Positions 22,980 through 36,500 are shown, counted from the stretch's first letter. The stretch: 64,000 bases of DNA from Gordionus sp. m RMFG-2023 (GCF_954871325.1 NC_088778.1:8155743-8219742); one strand, 5' to 3'. A program made the numbers and translations. The notes: generated by a model not told the origin, from the letters alone.

Positions 22980-25900
22980 CGTATTTTTTCTTTCAATTCT
23001 GTTTATAAAAAATTTTTTATTTATTATTCACAAAAAACGGGGTGGGAAAAAAAAATCATTAAAGAAATTTAATCAAAATTTACCTAAAAAATGTTCCAAA
23101 AAATTTTTTTTTAAATATCTTTTTTAATGAATAAATTTTTTGTAATTTTCATGCCATAAAAAATCTATCGAGTTAAAATCATAAATTTAAAATTAGAAAT
23201 ATTTTGAAATTTTTTCTTCAAACTCTAATATTAATAAGGAATCAATCAATAATATGAGTTCGATTATTCCTTACAAAAGGCCGATTTAACTCTTGAAATC
23301 TAGAGTCATTGGTAGAATCCTCTAGATTAATCGTATACTTTGACACGACCTGACTAACTTATAACACCAGTTTAATAATAAAAAATAAATTAAAAAATTG
23401 GATGGTTTTTTTTTCCAAAAATGTTCCTGAAAGATTTCTAAACTAGAATTGAAACGCTAAAAAAAATACTATCATTTTGTCGGAACAAAAATGCCCTATT
23501 CTAAGTTATCAAATTAGATGTCTTTTTCTTTAAAAAAAAATTAATTAAATAATTTTAATTTTTGGCTGACTAAATATTGGTTATCATAAATTCGAATAAA
23601 TTTAATACTTGACAAAAAAAGAGATTATCATCGTTATATTAATTTTTATTGTAATTCTTTACCGAATCGATTACGCACCCCAAATAAATTAATTTAATTT
23701 TTTTTTTTTAAAAAAAGCAAAATAAAATGCGCAATAATTATAAGTTTAGACCCTTCTGGCTAAAAACTGAGGAGAGATAGAAATAAAAATTATATTGTCA
23801 CTGAAAGTCAAATGAAAGTCCTATATCGCTGAAAATCCCGGGTTTAAATTAATTAAGATATTAATAATAAAAGTATCATTCAAAAACTGATGATTCTCGT
23901 ATATTATAAATGAAAATGACAATTCATCATGGTAATTATAATATTTTTATGAAGAACACAAAAGCTTTAGCTATCCGATGAATAGAGTTATTACTCATTA
24001 ATGGGCCTACGTGTTGCAGTTAAGTGACGCAAAATAGCTCCATTTGAGCCGATTTTTAAAAACGGCTAACTCAATATTTCATCCAGAAAATATAACGCAA
24101 GCCTGACGATAGATCCCACAAAGGTTTGGGCATACATTTACGAAATCTCGAGGCTTAAGCAATATTATTTTTTTTGGCTAAAATATTGAGTTAGCCGTTT
24201 TTAAAAATCGTTTCAAATGGAGCTATACTAATTTTGGTAGGACATAACTAAGGCTTATCGTAGATCGTTCGACATTCGATTGGTAATTAAATTCAAAAAG
24301 AATACAAATAATAAATGTTGCTATTCGGAATAGTCTAATTGTATATGAATAATAATATTTAGAAAATTTATGATTTATTAAATTTTACGAAAAGCGGAAA
24401 TTTGTTGGCAAATAATATTCAAATTATTCGTTGAATTTTAGAATTAGATGAAAATTTTAGTAATTATTTTTAAAGCTACTTGTAATCAAATATTTTATTT
24501 ATATCTGGAATTTACAATAATGGTTTTTTTTTGATTTATCAAATCATTGCATGATTCTAAAAGAAGAACAAATATAACTCAAATTAATTGAAGATTTTTG
24601 ATTAATCAGGCGGCATTTACAAATCTTTATATATTATTACAGAAGATACCTTCCGAATCTATTTTTAATTTTATTAAAGGAATAATTAAATATTTGTTAG
24701 ATTTTTATAATGAGGATGCTATGATATATTCCTTGCTGGTTGCAAACTATGTTATATAAGGTCTCTATGGTTGATAATGTTTTAAAAAAATTCTATTTTT
24801 TTTTCTTTACACTAATGAAATCATGAAAAAATGATTTCATTGAAAAGTGAATTTCAGATTATAAATTTATAGTGCTTCTCTTAATTATATTTTTTCTAAA
24901 ATTTTTTAATACACCATATTTTTTGCTAGAATACTTTGTAAGTTTATATACACAAAGAATATTTTTGTGCATTTTAATCTATATTCTCAAAACCTTTTTA
25001 AAATATAATTTAAATTTACATTTCAAATTCGAAATACTTAAAAAATATGTTTTTTTTTTATTAAGTTCCTTTTTGAGACTTTTATTTTATAATAATTCAT
25101 ACGTCGATTATATATGTTAGCGTTTCGGCAATGTATTATTTTTTCAACTTTAAAATAATTATTTGAGCACGTTTCTTTTAAATTTAAGAATCTGATTTTA
25201 CTAGAAATATATTCCAACATGCTTAGAATATCTTAAGAATTGTAGACAATTTTTCCCCTAAACTTTGAGTCATTTATAAATTTATATAAAAAATTTGTGG
25301 AAAAACAAATATAAATTATATTAAGTTCCTGGGAAAAATCGTCTGAATTTCATAGGGTAAGAGGCATTCCAAACATGATAAAATACATTTCTATTAAAAT
25401 TAAATTTTTAAATTAAAAAAAAACGTGCTCAAATATGATTTAAATTCAAAAAAATAACACATTGACACTAACATTTACATTAAATCATTTAATTTATATT
25501 TGAATTTATGTATTAGAAATTGTCAATAATTTGTAAGTCACTAGCCTTAATAATTTTATAAAATTTAAGATATTTTTAAATAATCCTATATGCAACGGGA
25601 GCCTTCGCTTTAAATTCCAATTTGCACATCGATTGGATTTATATATTTTTTTTAAATCATACATTTTAAGAACTGGATTAGCTCGAACTGGTTTTCTTCT
25701 AATTTAGAATACCGGTTCGTAAGACATCGTAAAAATTTAGCAACGAATTCGCGTGAACCGTTGCGAACCACATTTGACTAAGCGCCAGTTAACAAAGTTT
25801 ATTATAATCTATTTAATGTAAACATAATTAGTAAACAAAATTATCTTACTAATTGTCTTCTTTTTTTCTTCTTCAATATATAATTTTTTTTTTTTACTTT

Positions 25901-26344
25901 TGTGAATGACAAAAATTTTTTATAATATTTTGTTATTTTATTTTTAAATTATTTTTATACCTATGAAATCGTGATAGGTAAAGGGGAATCTCTCGTTTGG
26001 ATTATGTCAAGGTGAAATGTATCTTCTAGCATCGTTTTGTTTTTGAAGATTTTGCCAAGTCATTAAAATTTAAAAATAACTTTTCCATTTGAAATTTTTC
26101 CTTAAATTAATAAATAAATGAATGAATCGTTAAAATAATTTGAAAAACAGGAGGAGAAGTAAAAAGGGGGGGGGGGTGTAGGTAATTTATGGCATGGTAG
26201 AATGAAATTACTTATCCTTGAAATTAACTCACCTTAAAGTATAACAAATAAGTTGACTAATTCCTTGCAAATTATTTTTTAAATATTTTTTTTTTTGAAA
26301 AGATAGAATAATTGTTTAACTTTTTTTTGAATATCAAATTTTAA
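22980..26344. other. Mostly gene-free spacer
   Basis: Upstream region of VWA gene 1 and of the Tyr/Pro-rich gene. It contains the family-P MITE at 24034-24226 and a poly(G) run at about 26166. Apart from these I see only A+T-rich sequence. Confidence 0.5.
24034..24226. mobile_element. Palindromic MITE family P, copy 2 (complete)
   Basis: The best-preserved copy. The left arm TAGCTCCATTTGAGCCGATT plus AAAAACGGCTAACTCAATATT is mirrored by the right arm, which ends GTTTCAAATGGAGCTAT. About 193 bp, no coding capacity. Confidence 0.75.
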
Positions 26345-26674
26345 ATGAAATTACTTAATTTATTCGTTGGAATTCAAATATTCTTAGTGAGTTATGGAGT
26401 TCTTATGACTATCCTCAACAGCTTAATTCCCTTCCAAGAGGCAGCTGGAGGCAATGTAGGAGACGCTAATTCAAAAGATTCGATGCTAATATTTCTCGGG
26501 GCGGACGCCCGGTATGATGGATGTGGTTATTATGGATGTGGTCGCAGATACAGAAGACCATATCGTCGTTACCCTCGTCCTTATTACCCTCCTTATTACC
26601 CTCGCCCTTATTACCCTCCCCCTCCCGTTTATTACCCTCCCCCTCCCGTTTATTACCCTCCCCCATATGGATAA
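26345..26674 (+). CDS. Secreted Tyr/Pro-rich protein (single exon)
   Basis: A 109-residue intronless frame. Residues 1-26 or so form a signal sequence (MKLLNLFVGIQIFLVSYGVL). After a short linker the chain becomes a low-complexity tail. First comes a Gly/Tyr/Cys and Arg-rich piece (YDGCGYYGCGRRYRRPYRR), then repeats of the types RPYYPPYYP and PPPPVYYP, ending YYPPPYG. Tyr/Pro repeats of this type occur in secreted structural, adhesive or eggshell-like proteins, where tyrosines can be cross-linked. That is an analogy, not an identification. Two AATAAA signals follow at 26803 and 26831, consistent with a short transcript. The repeats also leave open frames on both strands, which I take as shadows. 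No neighbour points to a pathway. Confidence 0.7.
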   Translation: MKLLNLFVGIQIFLVSYGVLMTILNSLIPFQEAAGGNVGDANSKDSMLIFLGADARYDGCGYYGCGRRYRRPYRRYPRPYYPPYYPRPYYPPPPVYYPPPPVYYPPPYG

Positions 26675-26802
26675 AACAAATAGCTTTGATGACCAACATG
26701 GAGGGCTTACGTGGAATCATTATTATTTATTATAATCAAACCTTTATGTGTTCGTTTTTGGTTATCTAATATATAAATCTGATTTATTATTATTATTATA
26801 CT

Positions 26803-26836
26803 AATAAAAGAAAATTATTATTATTATACTAATAAA
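26803..26836 (+). promoter_or_regulatory. Paired polyadenylation signals of the Tyr/Pro-rich gene
   Basis: AATAAA occurs at 26803 and 26831, 130-160 bp after the stop, within a 28 bp unit (TTATTATTATACTAATAAAAGAA) that is tandemly doubled. Confidence 0.5.
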
Positions 26837-27499
26837 AGAATATTATTGAACTAAATCCATAAATGGCCTTTAATAGTTAGATAATTCTTCAATCTCTAAT
26901 AATCAAAACACAAAAAAAACATATAAACTGATTATAGAACCACTATTTAATGAAGGAGTTATAAATCATTGGCAGAAGGAATATGAGAAAAGCTTGCCCA
27001 GCTTCTCTAAATTAGATTGATCAAACCTAAAATCTTTATCATTTAAGCAACCCTTTATTAAAATAAAAGTACATAATATTTTTTAATTAAGCACCTCAAT
27101 TTATTATTTTTTTAAATATATTTTTTAAGAGGGGGGGGGGGGGTAAACTAAAATATCTAAAGCTAAGGCGTTATGCCACTGGTATAAATAACGTTATGTT
27201 AGATTAGAAGAACGTTCAAAATTATTAGAATATTTTATTTGAGGAAAAGAATGTGTTAATCTTTATATTACTGTATCGGTGTATGGTCCCTTTTATTCCA
27301 TATGCTTAGTGAAATTATTATAACTTTGATCTAATCTCGTAAAGCATAGTAAAAAGAATGATTAACATAGGATTGAAAATCCTATGAGGTTGGTAACTAG
27401 GGATCAGGATTTCTATCTACAATATTTGTCGAGGGAAACCATCAAACATAATCAAATAAGTAAAAGATATTTACACGGTTAAAATGCTATGTATATATA
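26837..27499. other. Gene-free spacer
   Basis: Contains a poly(G) run at about 27131-27143. No gene is seen. Confidence 0.5.
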
Positions 27500-28382
27500 G
27501 GGGAAATGAGCCATAAATGGCCATGTGTGAAGACTGGCCACCATCCTTTAACTTTTTATCTAATGGATCAATTTCTCTCATAATTGGCCAAAGTGTGTAT
27601 ATTTATGATATGTACCTTACCTAAGTTCATTTATTGAATAGAGCAATTCAATAAAAAAATATTTCAAACAAACTGTTTTTAGTACATTTTTCTGGAAAAA
27701 TCACGTTACATATTTTTTGTTTGGGAAAAGATTACTCATTTAGATTACTGATATTTTATATAAATATTATCCTTAGGCATAGTATTATTCACACAAAAAA
27801 TTATAAAAGCTTTATTTAATAGACATATAAAGGCGCTTAATAATAATAGAGCGGTGAGTATTGATTGGCCATGTATTGCTTGGCCACAATTCGCACATTT
27901 ACATATCATATTAAAATGAAAATCTTGCAAAACAACATTTGGTGAAAAAAAGGATGAACAAGCTTAAGAATGTATAGTAAAATGATAATTAAGATATTAA
28001 TTTATAATATTATCATAAAATAGATAATTGAGATTTTAATACTAATGAAATTATTGTATATAATTAATTTTTTATATAACTAAATGTTATTAATATATCT
28101 TTTACAAATATTTCATATTATATTATTTCATATTTATAATAAAATTCTTTAATATATTATGGCCATTAACACATAGTATATGGCCAGTCAATATATAAGA
28201 AAAACAACTCTCACATAATCTAATTTAGCTCATAAAGTATTATACATAAGCTTTGATTCAAATTTTATTTAAAAGATTAATATTTAGGCTACACAAAGAT
28301 ATAAAATTTGTTTGGTTAAACATAAATTTTATTACTTTTTTTAAAAAAAGCAAAAACATGGCTATTCATGGCATATTTCCCC
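27500..28382. mobile_element. TA-flanked DNA element with GGGGAAAT ends (mariner-like MITE)
   Basis: Left end GGGGAAATGAGCCATAAATG and complemented right end GGGGAAATATGCCATGAATA. Both ends abut TA, the target duplication of Tc1/mariner elements. The 883 bp interior is A+T-rich with scattered GGCCA motifs and no transposase frame. Confidence 0.65.
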
Positions 28383-30438
28383 TATATACTGACATACTCG
28401 TATTAGATCTATATTCAGATCTATGATTTTTCTTTAGGAAGTAGGGAGGGGTCAAATGTCTAGTTGGTAACCCTTAAATTCGTCAATGTTTATATTTATT
28501 AAAGTAGTATGATATGGATTACAGATATTTATTTTATTTTATAAACATCACAAATATTAGATTTATAAACTCAAACAAAATAATGGATTATAAATTTTTT
28601 TTAACCTCTATCCCGTAAAAGATAAAATAATGATTAAAAAAACTTCCATTAATTCTTTTCGGCAGATACATTAAATTATAATGTAGTTCATTTAACTGTG
28701 CTAAATAACTCTTCCCTTCTCTCCAGATAAAAGAGATGATGATCACCAGGTAGGAAGCCACTACTGCCTCACTTACTTATAACAACGATGGCTAAAAATG
28801 CGATTATCCAGCTGGAACGCGAGAATTTAAGAAGAGAATTTATAAAATTGTATTCAAGATATGACAATATGGAGTAATTTGGCCTTACTTTCTAGGCAAA
28901 CAGTATATGGTTGAATTAAAACTGGGCCTGAAAGTTGAATCAAAGAAGCGAGATCGGGCTAATTTCGTACGAAATATTTTTAAGCAACTAAGGCTAAATA
29001 AAAGATGATTGAATCTAATAACGAAGGCCACTCTTAAAATATCATAAGTTATTTCCCGCTAATTGGTTGTAAAGAAGTAAAAAAAAAGATGAACAATTTT
29101 TTAAGCGTTATGTCTAATAAATGAAAGTTTATGAAGCGGAGCACATATTATTGCAAATTAGATAATTGAAGGAACATGGAACGATAAAAGCAACAGCTGT
29201 AAATGGAATAACTGGTGGAATCATGCTGTGAGGCTAATAATCGTTGAAAATAAGAAGGGCAATATATATTAAAGGTAGAAAAATATTTGTGAGACAAGAA
29301 GAACAACCAATCGAATTTAAAAAATTCCATAGAAAAGCTTTACCAAGAAATATTACAGTGCAACAGGGTTCAGCAAAGAAATAGAAACTAGTCATAGTAA
29401 TTGAGCTTGATGGGATTATCAACTGTCAAAAACAAGGCTCATACTTCGGAAATTGAGCGATATCACGATTTTTTTTTCCTATAGCGCTTGGGGAATCATA
29501 TTATACATAAAAAATAATTTTTTTCAATAGTTGCTGTGGCTCAGAATTATAAAACCTGGCTAAAGCGCAGGCAGGCTATTTTGGCACAGATTTTCCCGGA
29601 TTGGGACAATCTTTTTTCTGAGACCAATCAATTGGAAGCTTTGACTTTCAAAAGAGGGTGCAATTAGAAGGATTGGAATATTGGTTAGGGTTTGTTTTAT
29701 CTAAAAAAAATTTTGATAAAATTTGTAATTGTTGAGTAAATTAATATTTGGGGTCCCAATTTTCGGACATCAGTAGCCCAAAAACAATCGGTTGAAATAT
29801 GAATATTAACTAAATTGTAAATCAACGACAAGATATGGAATAATTGTGGAAAAGGCTCGATTACACTTTTTCATATAGCTCAAACTATGATTTTGAATAT
29901 CCTGACTAGTGTTGTTAAACTACCTAACTTTAGTCAACTATAAAACAGCGTAGCCATATTTTTATCTAAAAATATTCAGATCAATATTCAAGTTGAGACT
30001 CAACTTAGAAGCCTAATTCAATTTTTTAGGCTAAAAGCTTGACTAAGACATGAGAGAGATGGTCAAAGTTAAGAAATTTAACAATACTAATCCTGACTGA
30101 TCATTCACTAGTTTCTGAATATTCTAACCAGAGTTTAAAACCTGAACTAAAAAGAATTTGGTTCCGCTTCCTTTAGTTCTAAAGGGGATTTCCTTTCTTA
30201 CATTTTAATGGGTTCCTAGGGTCTGGGTTACTAGTTCTAGTTTCAAACATAAGTGCTAACACCCTTTCTGGAACTATAATGGAAGTATATTTGAAGTTGA
30301 GGTGCGTCAAGTTTTTCGTTGACATATACTATTTAATTCTCATATCATCAGGAGCGTAATTATTCTTTTAAATAGGCCTCAATAGGTTGCAGAAACCTTT
30401 GAAGACTTAAAGAATCTATTATAAACTTTTGTTCCAAG
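28383..30438. other. Gene-free stretch, slightly richer in G+C at 28720-29700
   Basis: The composition of 28720-29700 suggests an old coding or transposon piece, for example a frame reading NDKSNSCKWNNWWNHAVRLI near 29170. No frame stays open for long and I recognise no family. Confidence 0.4.
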
Positions 30439-32231
30439 CATTGGCGTACGCAGTGGGGGGGGGGACAAATCCCCCTTCCCCCAAAGCCAAAAAATGCAGA
30501 TGCCGGATATATTTTTCAAAAATATTATTGTTTAAATTAATTTATATTTGTTAATATTTATTCGTTTATTATCACATTTATCTACTAAGTTATTTTATCA
30601 ATTTATTTCGATTTCAAGTTTTCCGGCGTAATACTTACTTATTATTGTCAAATTTTTAGTGGCGTAATATTTATCTACCATTTTCAAATTTCTAGTCAAA
30701 TAATTATTATTTCTGAAACTTCTTGTCCAACAGGGAAAAAGAAATTGCAACCTTGTCCAAAGAGATAGAGTCTCTGCCATCAAGCAGTAACAGCTTATAA
30801 GGAGTTAGAAGAGCCAATTATTTGCTATTACTGAAATATCACAATGGCCTGAAAGAAATATTTCCTGAAGCAAGAAAATTATTGGATTCAATGCTTATTA
30901 CAAATTTTATTTCTCATTAGAATGTATTATTTAATTATACAACTATTTTAAGTATTACTTTTCAAAAACATGACATTGACTTGGTTAAGAAGATGAGAAT
31001 AACGGAGGGATCAGAACTCAAGGAAATTAGGGCTAATGTTGATGAAGAATTTCATATTTTATATTTTATTGTTGAGTCAAAAGCAGAGCTTTACGTGTTT
31101 AATATTTGTCTCCCTCGACTTGTAGCAAGGCAAGCTCATCGTTAAAACATTAATATAGGATAAATAGAAGAGTATATCTTAAATACAGATACATTTATAA
31201 CCTAAATAAATGAATTTTTAATTCATCATGCAGCACTTACATCTGCAAATATTACTTCCACAAAAGCCTTCCCAATCTTTTTCAGATGGTGATGGGGAAA
31301 AAATATTTGTTAGATTTTTATTATGAAGATGTTAAAGTATCTTATGATGCCTTACTAGCTGAATAATTATGTTTATAAGATTAACAATGGTTGATATAGT
31401 CCCAAAAAATGCTATGGATGTTCTGCAATATTTCAAACACATTTTAGATTAAATTCCCAATGTATTAAAAGGGTTTATGAACTCTTCCCATTAGTAAACT
31501 AATGAGAGAACAATCTCTTTTTTAAGAAGAATAACAGAGGCCTGCAGAAGTACCATTTGCAGGGCACTGCCCGGATTTTTTTTAAAGATTTTTTACGGCC
31601 TGGCCTGAGTTATTCTTAAAAAATTTTCAGACCCGGCCCGGCTTTTTTTAAAAAATTTTTAGGCCCGACTCGGCTTTTTTTTTAAATTTTCAGGCCCGGC
31701 CCGGCTTTTTTTAAAATAAAATTTTCAGGCCCGGCTTGGGTGTTTTTTTAAAAAAAATTCTGGCCCGGCTCGGGTATATTTAAAAAAATTAAAATACTGT
31801 CCAGCCCGGGGGCCGGGCCTGCAGGTCTCTGAAAAACATACCAAGAAGTACATCTGAAAGTAGATTAAAAGGTTTGGATCTTTTTAATATTCATAGGCAT
31901 TTGACGACAAGCAAGGATGAGATAATTGAAAAATTAGCTCAATCACAACGAAGATTGGATTCATTGTAAATATATAACATATAAAATGCAATTATTCCTA
32001 AGAAACTTTTTGTGTAAATGCTCAAAAAATTCAAATTTCTATTTTGGGTCATTTAAGTGATTCTTTAATATAATTTTTTTATAATTCACATAAATTTAAA
32101 ATTGTGTATTAGAAATAGTTATTAGTCTTAATATATTTATGCTTGATATTTTTAAAAAACAGTAATATTTCTTTAAAAAAATTTATTATCCCCCCCCCCT
32201 ACCCCAGACCAAATTCCTGCGTACGCGCCTG
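30439..32231 (+). mobile_element. hAT-family transposon copy 1 with decayed transposase
   Basis: Ends CATTGGCGTACGCAG and, complemented, CAGGCGCGTACGCAG, each followed inward by poly(G) or poly(C). Flanks are GTTCCAAG and GCTCCAAG, an 8 bp target duplication with one mismatch, as hAT elements make. Inside on the plus strand are transposase pieces: LLKYHNGLKEIFP, TFQKHDIDL, PRLVARQAHR and, near the right end, RLKGLDLFNIHRHL of the hAT C-terminal region. The frame is interrupted by stops and frameshifts, so it cannot encode an active enzyme. A G+C-rich MITE (31535-31831) splits the conserved C-terminal block. Copy 3 at 54939 is closely similar. Confidence 0.85.
31535..31831. mobile_element. G+C-rich MITE nested in hAT copy 1
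   Basis: Ends CAGAGGCCTGCAG and, complemented, CAGAGACCTGCAGGCCCGGC, resembling the AGATCTGCA ends of the MITEs at 43349 and 57702. The interior is a degenerate tandem array of about 35 bp units containing AGGCCCGGCCCGGC and poly(T). It interrupts the transposase between FLRRIT and RSTSESRLKGL. Confidence 0.75.
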
Positions 32232-33566
32232 GCTCCAAGAAATTGTATTAGTGAAAATCAAGACCCAATAAATACAAGGATCGAGAAAGTTTCTATGAAT
32301 TAATAAAGCCTTGTATAGATTTTATGCTTAATCGTAATCTTGATTGGAGATAATAGCACAGAGAGCGATATAAATCCCTATTAGCTATACTTAGTATATA
32401 GATGCCGAGGGCTGCAGAATAACGCCTTTATCTAAGGAAATGAAGATAATTTGGGTCTGAATAAAAATGAACTGCATCATATGCAGTGGCGTAGCCAGAA
32501 TTTATCTAGAGAAGGGAGAATTACTACCAACCTTTTGGAGGCTTAGCCTCCAAATCTTCATTTGACTGGTTTTCGGCCTGGTCCCACCTATAAATATTTC
32601 GATGACGTATTATTTATTTTCCCATCGTTATTTTGATTTTAAAATTTAAATATATTTATATAATCTTCGAATTTTCAAATAATAAGCACTGATTCATAAT
32701 TGGTATATTTCATTGCTTTAATCTCTTTAGTAAATGGTTTAATAAGAAAAAATTGTTTTGGTAGAATATGAATAAAATTGACTAATTATTATTAAGCCTG
32801 AAAGGAAAATTTAAAAGTTCTAAATATCTAGTTTGCGTTAATTTTTAGTGCTTTACTTACTAATTCTTCGATCAATTTTCTCTTACAAATAACTAATTTA
32901 ATTATAAAGCCAAATATTAACTGTTTTAAGAGTGAAATCAACCAAACTTCTAGAAGCATAAATAATTTAATTTACATAAAAAATTTGGGCGTATTTATTA
33001 AATTTTAGTGCTTCATCTTGTTTGGTAGATGATTTAAGGAAAAATAGATTATTGGTAATCAACATGCCTGAACAAAAATAGGAAAAAGTTATTAACGAGC
33101 TACGCCTTAGCCAGAGTCTTAAATATAGAATTTTAAATCACAATTTAGAAATCAATTGCGTCTTATTATACTAAGGTTCATCCTATTTTATGAATATTTG
33201 AATCTTATGATTTTACTAACTTTATAATTATTATTTGCCCTTTTAAGTTTTTTTCCTTAAAAGGTATCGGAATATTTAAAATTGTATTATATTTTTTGGA
33301 GTTATATTTTCAAAAATTTAATATGAATCTATAATATTAAGACGCAATTTTGAGTAAAAATCTTAGTAGGCCAATATGAAATGCCTAAGTAGTATACAAT
33401 TTAGTTTGATGCTTCGCTAAAAATATTTTTGAAGATTTTTTTCAAACTCTCATTTAAGTTACACAACTTCTTACTACTTTTTCTTCTTCCTACATTATAA
33501 TATATAAAAATTTATAAATATAAAAATATTTGTATAATATAAATAAAGGCAAATTGTTTTTCTTCC
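32232..33566. other. Gene-free stretch downstream of VWA gene 2
   Basis: A hAT-like end occurs at 32484; otherwise A+T-rich sequence with no gene seen. Confidence 0.5.
32484..33106. mobile_element. Decayed hAT-like element with CAGTGGCGTAGCC end
   Basis: The left end CAGTGGCGTAGCCAGAATTT and the following GGAGGCTTAGCCTCCAAATC match the ends of the complete element at 45712. The right end is uncertain: GAGCTACGCCTTAGCC near 33095 may be a decayed terminus. No target duplication was found. Confidence 0.45.
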
Positions 33567-36500
33567 TCATAAGTAATCATCGGCATCTTCTGAATTCTGT
33601 TCTTCGAAATTGTTCAAAATTTGTGTAAAATTAGTGAAACCGTAATAATCCTTCAGCCTAACGAGGTTCGAACCTGGACTTCTGTTACGTCTCGTGCTTT
33701 GACTAAATAACAAGGTTGTAAGTTCTTTCGTGATTGATAAAATGGTAATATACATTTTGTAAAATATTACATTTTTTATAATTTAGTTATACCCCTTCAA
33801 GAGCTTATTCACCTCCCTCCCTACCCTTAAACCGATAATGACCGATACCCTATCCCCTACTAAATCAAAATTCAAATCAAAATTTAAGTATCCTCTCCCC
33901 CATCCCCTTAATATCAACAAATCTTGCGTCATTCCCCCTTGATAAAAATCATTGATTATTCTTATTGATTAATTAGTGTCTCCTTTATAATAGGTTATGT
34001 GTCTCGGCAATCGGCATAGCAAGGCAAATGTTATGTTCAGCCCTGCATAATTTAATATTGAATATAAGCCAATAAATTTTTTTTGTCTGAGTAAAACCAA
34101 TGAATATTTTCCATACATAATAATATGGGGTTTGCCAATTTGTGGATTTAAAATTTTAAAACCGTAAATGTATTTCAGCAGGATATAAGTACATAACTTA
34201 TTATTTCAGAGAACAAGAAATAGCACATGGAAACTTTCGGAATCACATTAAATATATTCCATACATGCTAGAAAACATTCCTTGTTAAATCGGATCTTCA
34301 AAAAAATCTTTCCCGATATAAATGATCCAATTCTCATAATAAATCGAAATTAGAAAAAAAGGAAATCCAAATAATCAAATTGACAAAAAAAAGGAATTTC
34401 AAATCAAAACTACCATCATACCCCCCCCCCCATCTAATCTCAATAATGATCTTGTGTGTCCCGTCAAGCCCCCCCTTCTCCTGGGCAGGTGTCCCTGAAG
34501 AGAAAAAAAAGAAAAATTATTTTCTCACTTTTTTCTCGAAAATCTTTGAAATGCTTTGTTAATTCCTTATTGGGATTTATAAGAGATCTACCATCGGAAA
34601 CGACTATCAAAAATTTTTTGTGACCCATTTGATCAGCTTTTCGGAAAAACTTTTTAGCTAACTTTAAGGAATCTAACAAAGTATCCTTGCCACCTATATC
34701 TTTTAATAAAAAAAAAATAATTTATCAAATTCTTTTAGTTCTGATGGAAGGTAAGAATATGAATAAAAGAGCATTAAATATCTAATCTGTGAAGTTCGAT
34801 CCTGGTTATGTGTTGTGTATTTTATAAATCTATACTCCTTTTATAAGATAAACCTGCCATTTTATTTATATTTGATTTTTTTTTAAAATATTCAAGGTGA
34901 GAGTTTTATTATTTAGGAATAATTTTATATTGAAAATTGTATTATTAGTGTTGTAAAGTAACATCGATAAAAGTAACGTCGTTACCTTCTTTGAAGAAAA
35001 GGACGCCATATGTTCCTTGTTTAAAAATATTAAAGTAATTTTTTCTTTAGATCAACCATCTAAGTTCTTCATTTTTTAAGATATGTATTACATTTTTGTT
35101 GCTGAATTTTGTACAGTCAAGATTTTAATCTTTGAATCAATCAAATTATGTTAATTTTATCCAATATTATAATTTATTTCATAAAAATATGTTAATAGTT
35201 ATTTATTTTTTCAGATGAAAATGATTTAATTCTGCCCTGGCCTCAGTTTAAAACGTTTTTTGCACAAATAAAGAATTTAAGGGAACTAAGTCTACGCTTT
35301 GTAACTGTAGAGATTACGCTCTAATTCATATATTTCGACTTCGATGTCCAGCAGCTAAAATCTAATAAAAAAATATGAAAGTAGAAATAAAAATTCAGCT
35401 TAAATTCTGACAAAGAAAAAGGAATTTTATGAAGATCTAAATGAAGATTCTTTTTAAATGATCGATTTAAATATCATTTTTTAAATATTTTTATAAACTC
35501 CCTCAACTAAAATTAAAATATTTATGAAATATAATACAACACAACTATCCTATCATCTGTGCCAATTTAAAATGTATTTCGCACACCGAAAACCGTGTTA
35601 ATCATTAAGCGCTCTTGATTATCTGATCAAAATTTTGTAAATCAATTTAAATATTTCAGTTTATATAATTTTAGATATATATTTTCTTATACGTTTTGAA
35701 TATTTGAAATTGAAATTTTAAATAAAATTTAGATTAAAAAAAATGTTAACCTTTCAATACTCTGGTGGAGTTTATGAAACCCCAGGCAAGCTAGAAATGA
35801 TATTACATAAAAACGGTTAAATATTATGATCTGGATTCTTCAGTAGCTTTATCAAATATATCTTAGAATTTATATTCCAAATTTCATATATTTCGGTTGT
35901 GTAGATTTTAAGATATAAGCATTATGTGACTGATTGGGGTTTGTGCGACCCCACCAGAGTAAATTTGTATGTTCTATATTTTTTTTATATTTGAATGTAT
36001 TAGTGTAATTTTTTTTTATATCGAAGAATAAAGATCCATATTATGAATTATCATGATTATATATAGATAAGTTTTTTAAATTTTATATTTGAAGTTTAAA
36101 AAAAGTAAGCTTTTTTTAAAAAAATTTGGCACAAATTATAATTATTCTCATCATCTTTAATCTAGGCTTAAGAAATAAAAATATTTAAATATTTTATTAA
36201 GCTTAAGGTTAGATCTATCTTATATCCAAAAATCCAAATGAAAATAATGAATATTACTGGAGATATATACATTTGAAATCGGGGTCTATAAACCTCACCC
36301 GAGTACTAACGTCATTTATTTCACTGGAGTATTGAAGAGTTAAAAAAGAAAAAATTTATTACAAACTAACTTATTTTATAATATATTACTTTTGTATAAT
36401 TTTATATTTTCGATGGAAAAAAAATAAAAGAAAATTTATATATAATATTGCATATTTTTTATGTAACTAGTGTTGCATTTTTTTGAATAGCGATTAACGC

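Noticed and set aside
26466-26769. Other open frames over the Tyr/Pro-rich gene on both strands
   Set aside because: They are shadows of the repeated DNA; only the signal-peptide frame makes a sensible protein.
33640-33700. tRNA-like GGTTCGAACC near the VWA gene 2 last exon
   Set aside because: No D-arm, anticodon arm or paired acceptor stem could be drawn on either strand; it is a palindromic coding sequence.
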